Part shown: positions 63,501 to 64,000 of the stretch, piece by piece
Numbering within the stretch: position 1 is the first letter of the stretch
Layout: every line of letters begins with the position of its first letter
NCBI GenBank assembly: GCA_002221725.1
Contig: NJFT01000043.1
Span: forward strand, 62,001-126,000
Direction of reading: 5' to 3'
DNA: 64,000 nucleotides
Source: Scedosporium boydii
Lineage: Eukaryota > Ascomycota > Sordariomycetes > Microascales > Microascaceae
Made by a program: the position numbers and the translations under genes
The notes under the pieces: model-generated
Seen by the model: the letters and a program-made list of their open reading frames with translations, nothing else
Database searches by the model: none
What the model was told of the DNA's origin: nothing

Positions 63501-64000
63501 GCGTCGCAAATAGTGGAATCGAAGAACTCTGGCGAATGATTCTGACCGCACCTGACCAGGCCGTCTCCGACGCTGCCATCGACGTGTTAGTGAGGGATAT
63601 CTATATAGATAGCAAGGCTATCTTGGATTACCCGCACTATCGTGCCCGGAAAGTTCATCTTGGACTTGTGAACCGTTGTTTGAATCAATTACGCGACGCT
63701 GCGAAGAAACTTACGTCCTTCAACGACGGCACAACGAGCGGCGATGACGAGTCCATGGTTATCGTGGCGACGGACACCCAAGTATTAGAGCAGGAGCGCA
63801 TGTTCATCCGCTCACTGGCCGTATTGCGACAGTTCCTCCAGGCCCACCAATCCAAGGCTCACTTTGCAACAGCCGATCTTCGGCCGCTCATGCCTCCCTC
63901 CCCAACCATGGTTGTGGGAGAGTCAGCGGAACTCAAGTTTCAGTCATTTGACGGTGATAAACAGACGGAAGTTCAGCCCCTGAACATCGGTCGCCAGAAT
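60555..64000 (+). CDS. very large ubiquitin carboxyl-terminal hydrolase (USP34/faf type), N-terminal part
   Basis: Partial at the right edge. Exon 1 is 60555-61278 and exon 2 begins at 61416 and stays open to 64000 (1103 residues so far); the 137-nt intron has donor GTAAGC and branch GCTAAC. The N-terminus has RPNPFDDGDSSRKRRRTSLS followed by SGSRSLSVDT, then a disordered acidic region, SRVTINLRNANPSS and DFPYNDGEPLIETVSRLANYISG. I recall this order from the N-termini of giant fungal USPs related to USP34/fat facets. After the intron the protein is mostly helical repeats (for example ESLQTWADLFLRWAETAG, QAFATQKLRELHQYGPDR). In relatives the Cys/His-box catalytic core lies after about residue 1400, so it should be downstream of this window. 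Function as a deubiquitinase is therefore inferred from the N-terminal match only. Confidence 0.72.

Noticed and set aside
1..64000. Transposon, CRISPR or secondary-metabolite cluster
   Set aside because: No transposase, reverse transcriptase, terminal repeats, spaced repeats or backbone synthase found by reading.

Overview
This window is nuclear DNA from a filamentous ascomycete (Pezizomycotina). I infer this from the mix of conserved eukaryotic genes, short spliceosomal introns (mostly 52-165 nt, GTRNGT donors, CTAAC-type branch points, YAG acceptors), intergenic gaps of 0.3-2.4 kb, and several families known mainly from filamentous fungi (AT-hook polytopic membrane protein, caspase-like protein, Tip41, Cas1-like acyltransferase). 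I cannot name the species; a Sordariomycete would fit. Exon boundaries were worked out by hand from splice consensus, reading frame and family conservation, and every multi-exon total checks as a multiple of three. I found no rRNA, tRNA, transposon or CRISPR array.

Layout: 0-17 kb carries a truncated caspase-like gene (left edge, -), PBN1 of GPI-anchor synthesis (+), a lactone-oxidase-like flavoprotein (+), a Cas1-type O-acetyltransferase (-), a small Ser-rich protein (-) and a polytopic membrane protein with AT-hooks (-). 18-26 kb is dense housekeeping: ARL3 GTPase (+), exosome RRP45 (-), spliceosome CWC15 (+), xylulokinase (-), mitochondrial CDF metal transporter (-). 28-38 kb holds an MFS monocarboxylate-type transporter (+), a PQ-loop vacuolar protein (-), mitochondrial helicase MRH4 (+), a disordered basic/acidic protein (+) and TIP41 (-). 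39-44.4 kb is one intron-rich ABCC transporter (+, 16 exons). 45-54 kb holds Aurora kinase (+), ATP23 (-), glutamate 5-kinase (+), NIP7 (-) and NOC3 (+). 54.5-64 kb holds an unknown protein (-), POP3 (-) and the N-terminal part of a very large ubiquitin hydrolase of the USP34/faf type (+), which runs off the right edge.

Themes: many genes serve RNA and ribosome metabolism (RRP45, CWC15, MRH4, NIP7, NOC3, POP3). NIP7/NOC3 and RRP45/CWC15 are divergent pairs with short shared promoters. Other genes serve mitochondria (MMT-like CDF, MRH4, ATP23) or TOR/mitotic signalling (TIP41, Aurora). I see no secondary-metabolite cluster. The least ordinary items are the polytopic AT-hook protein, a GC-AG intron in ARL3 whose retention would insert 28 residues before the P-loop, a 23-nt microexon, the intron-dense ABC transporter, a within-gene C-to-G skew switch, and a recurrent intergenic 9-mer (TACTTCGTA).
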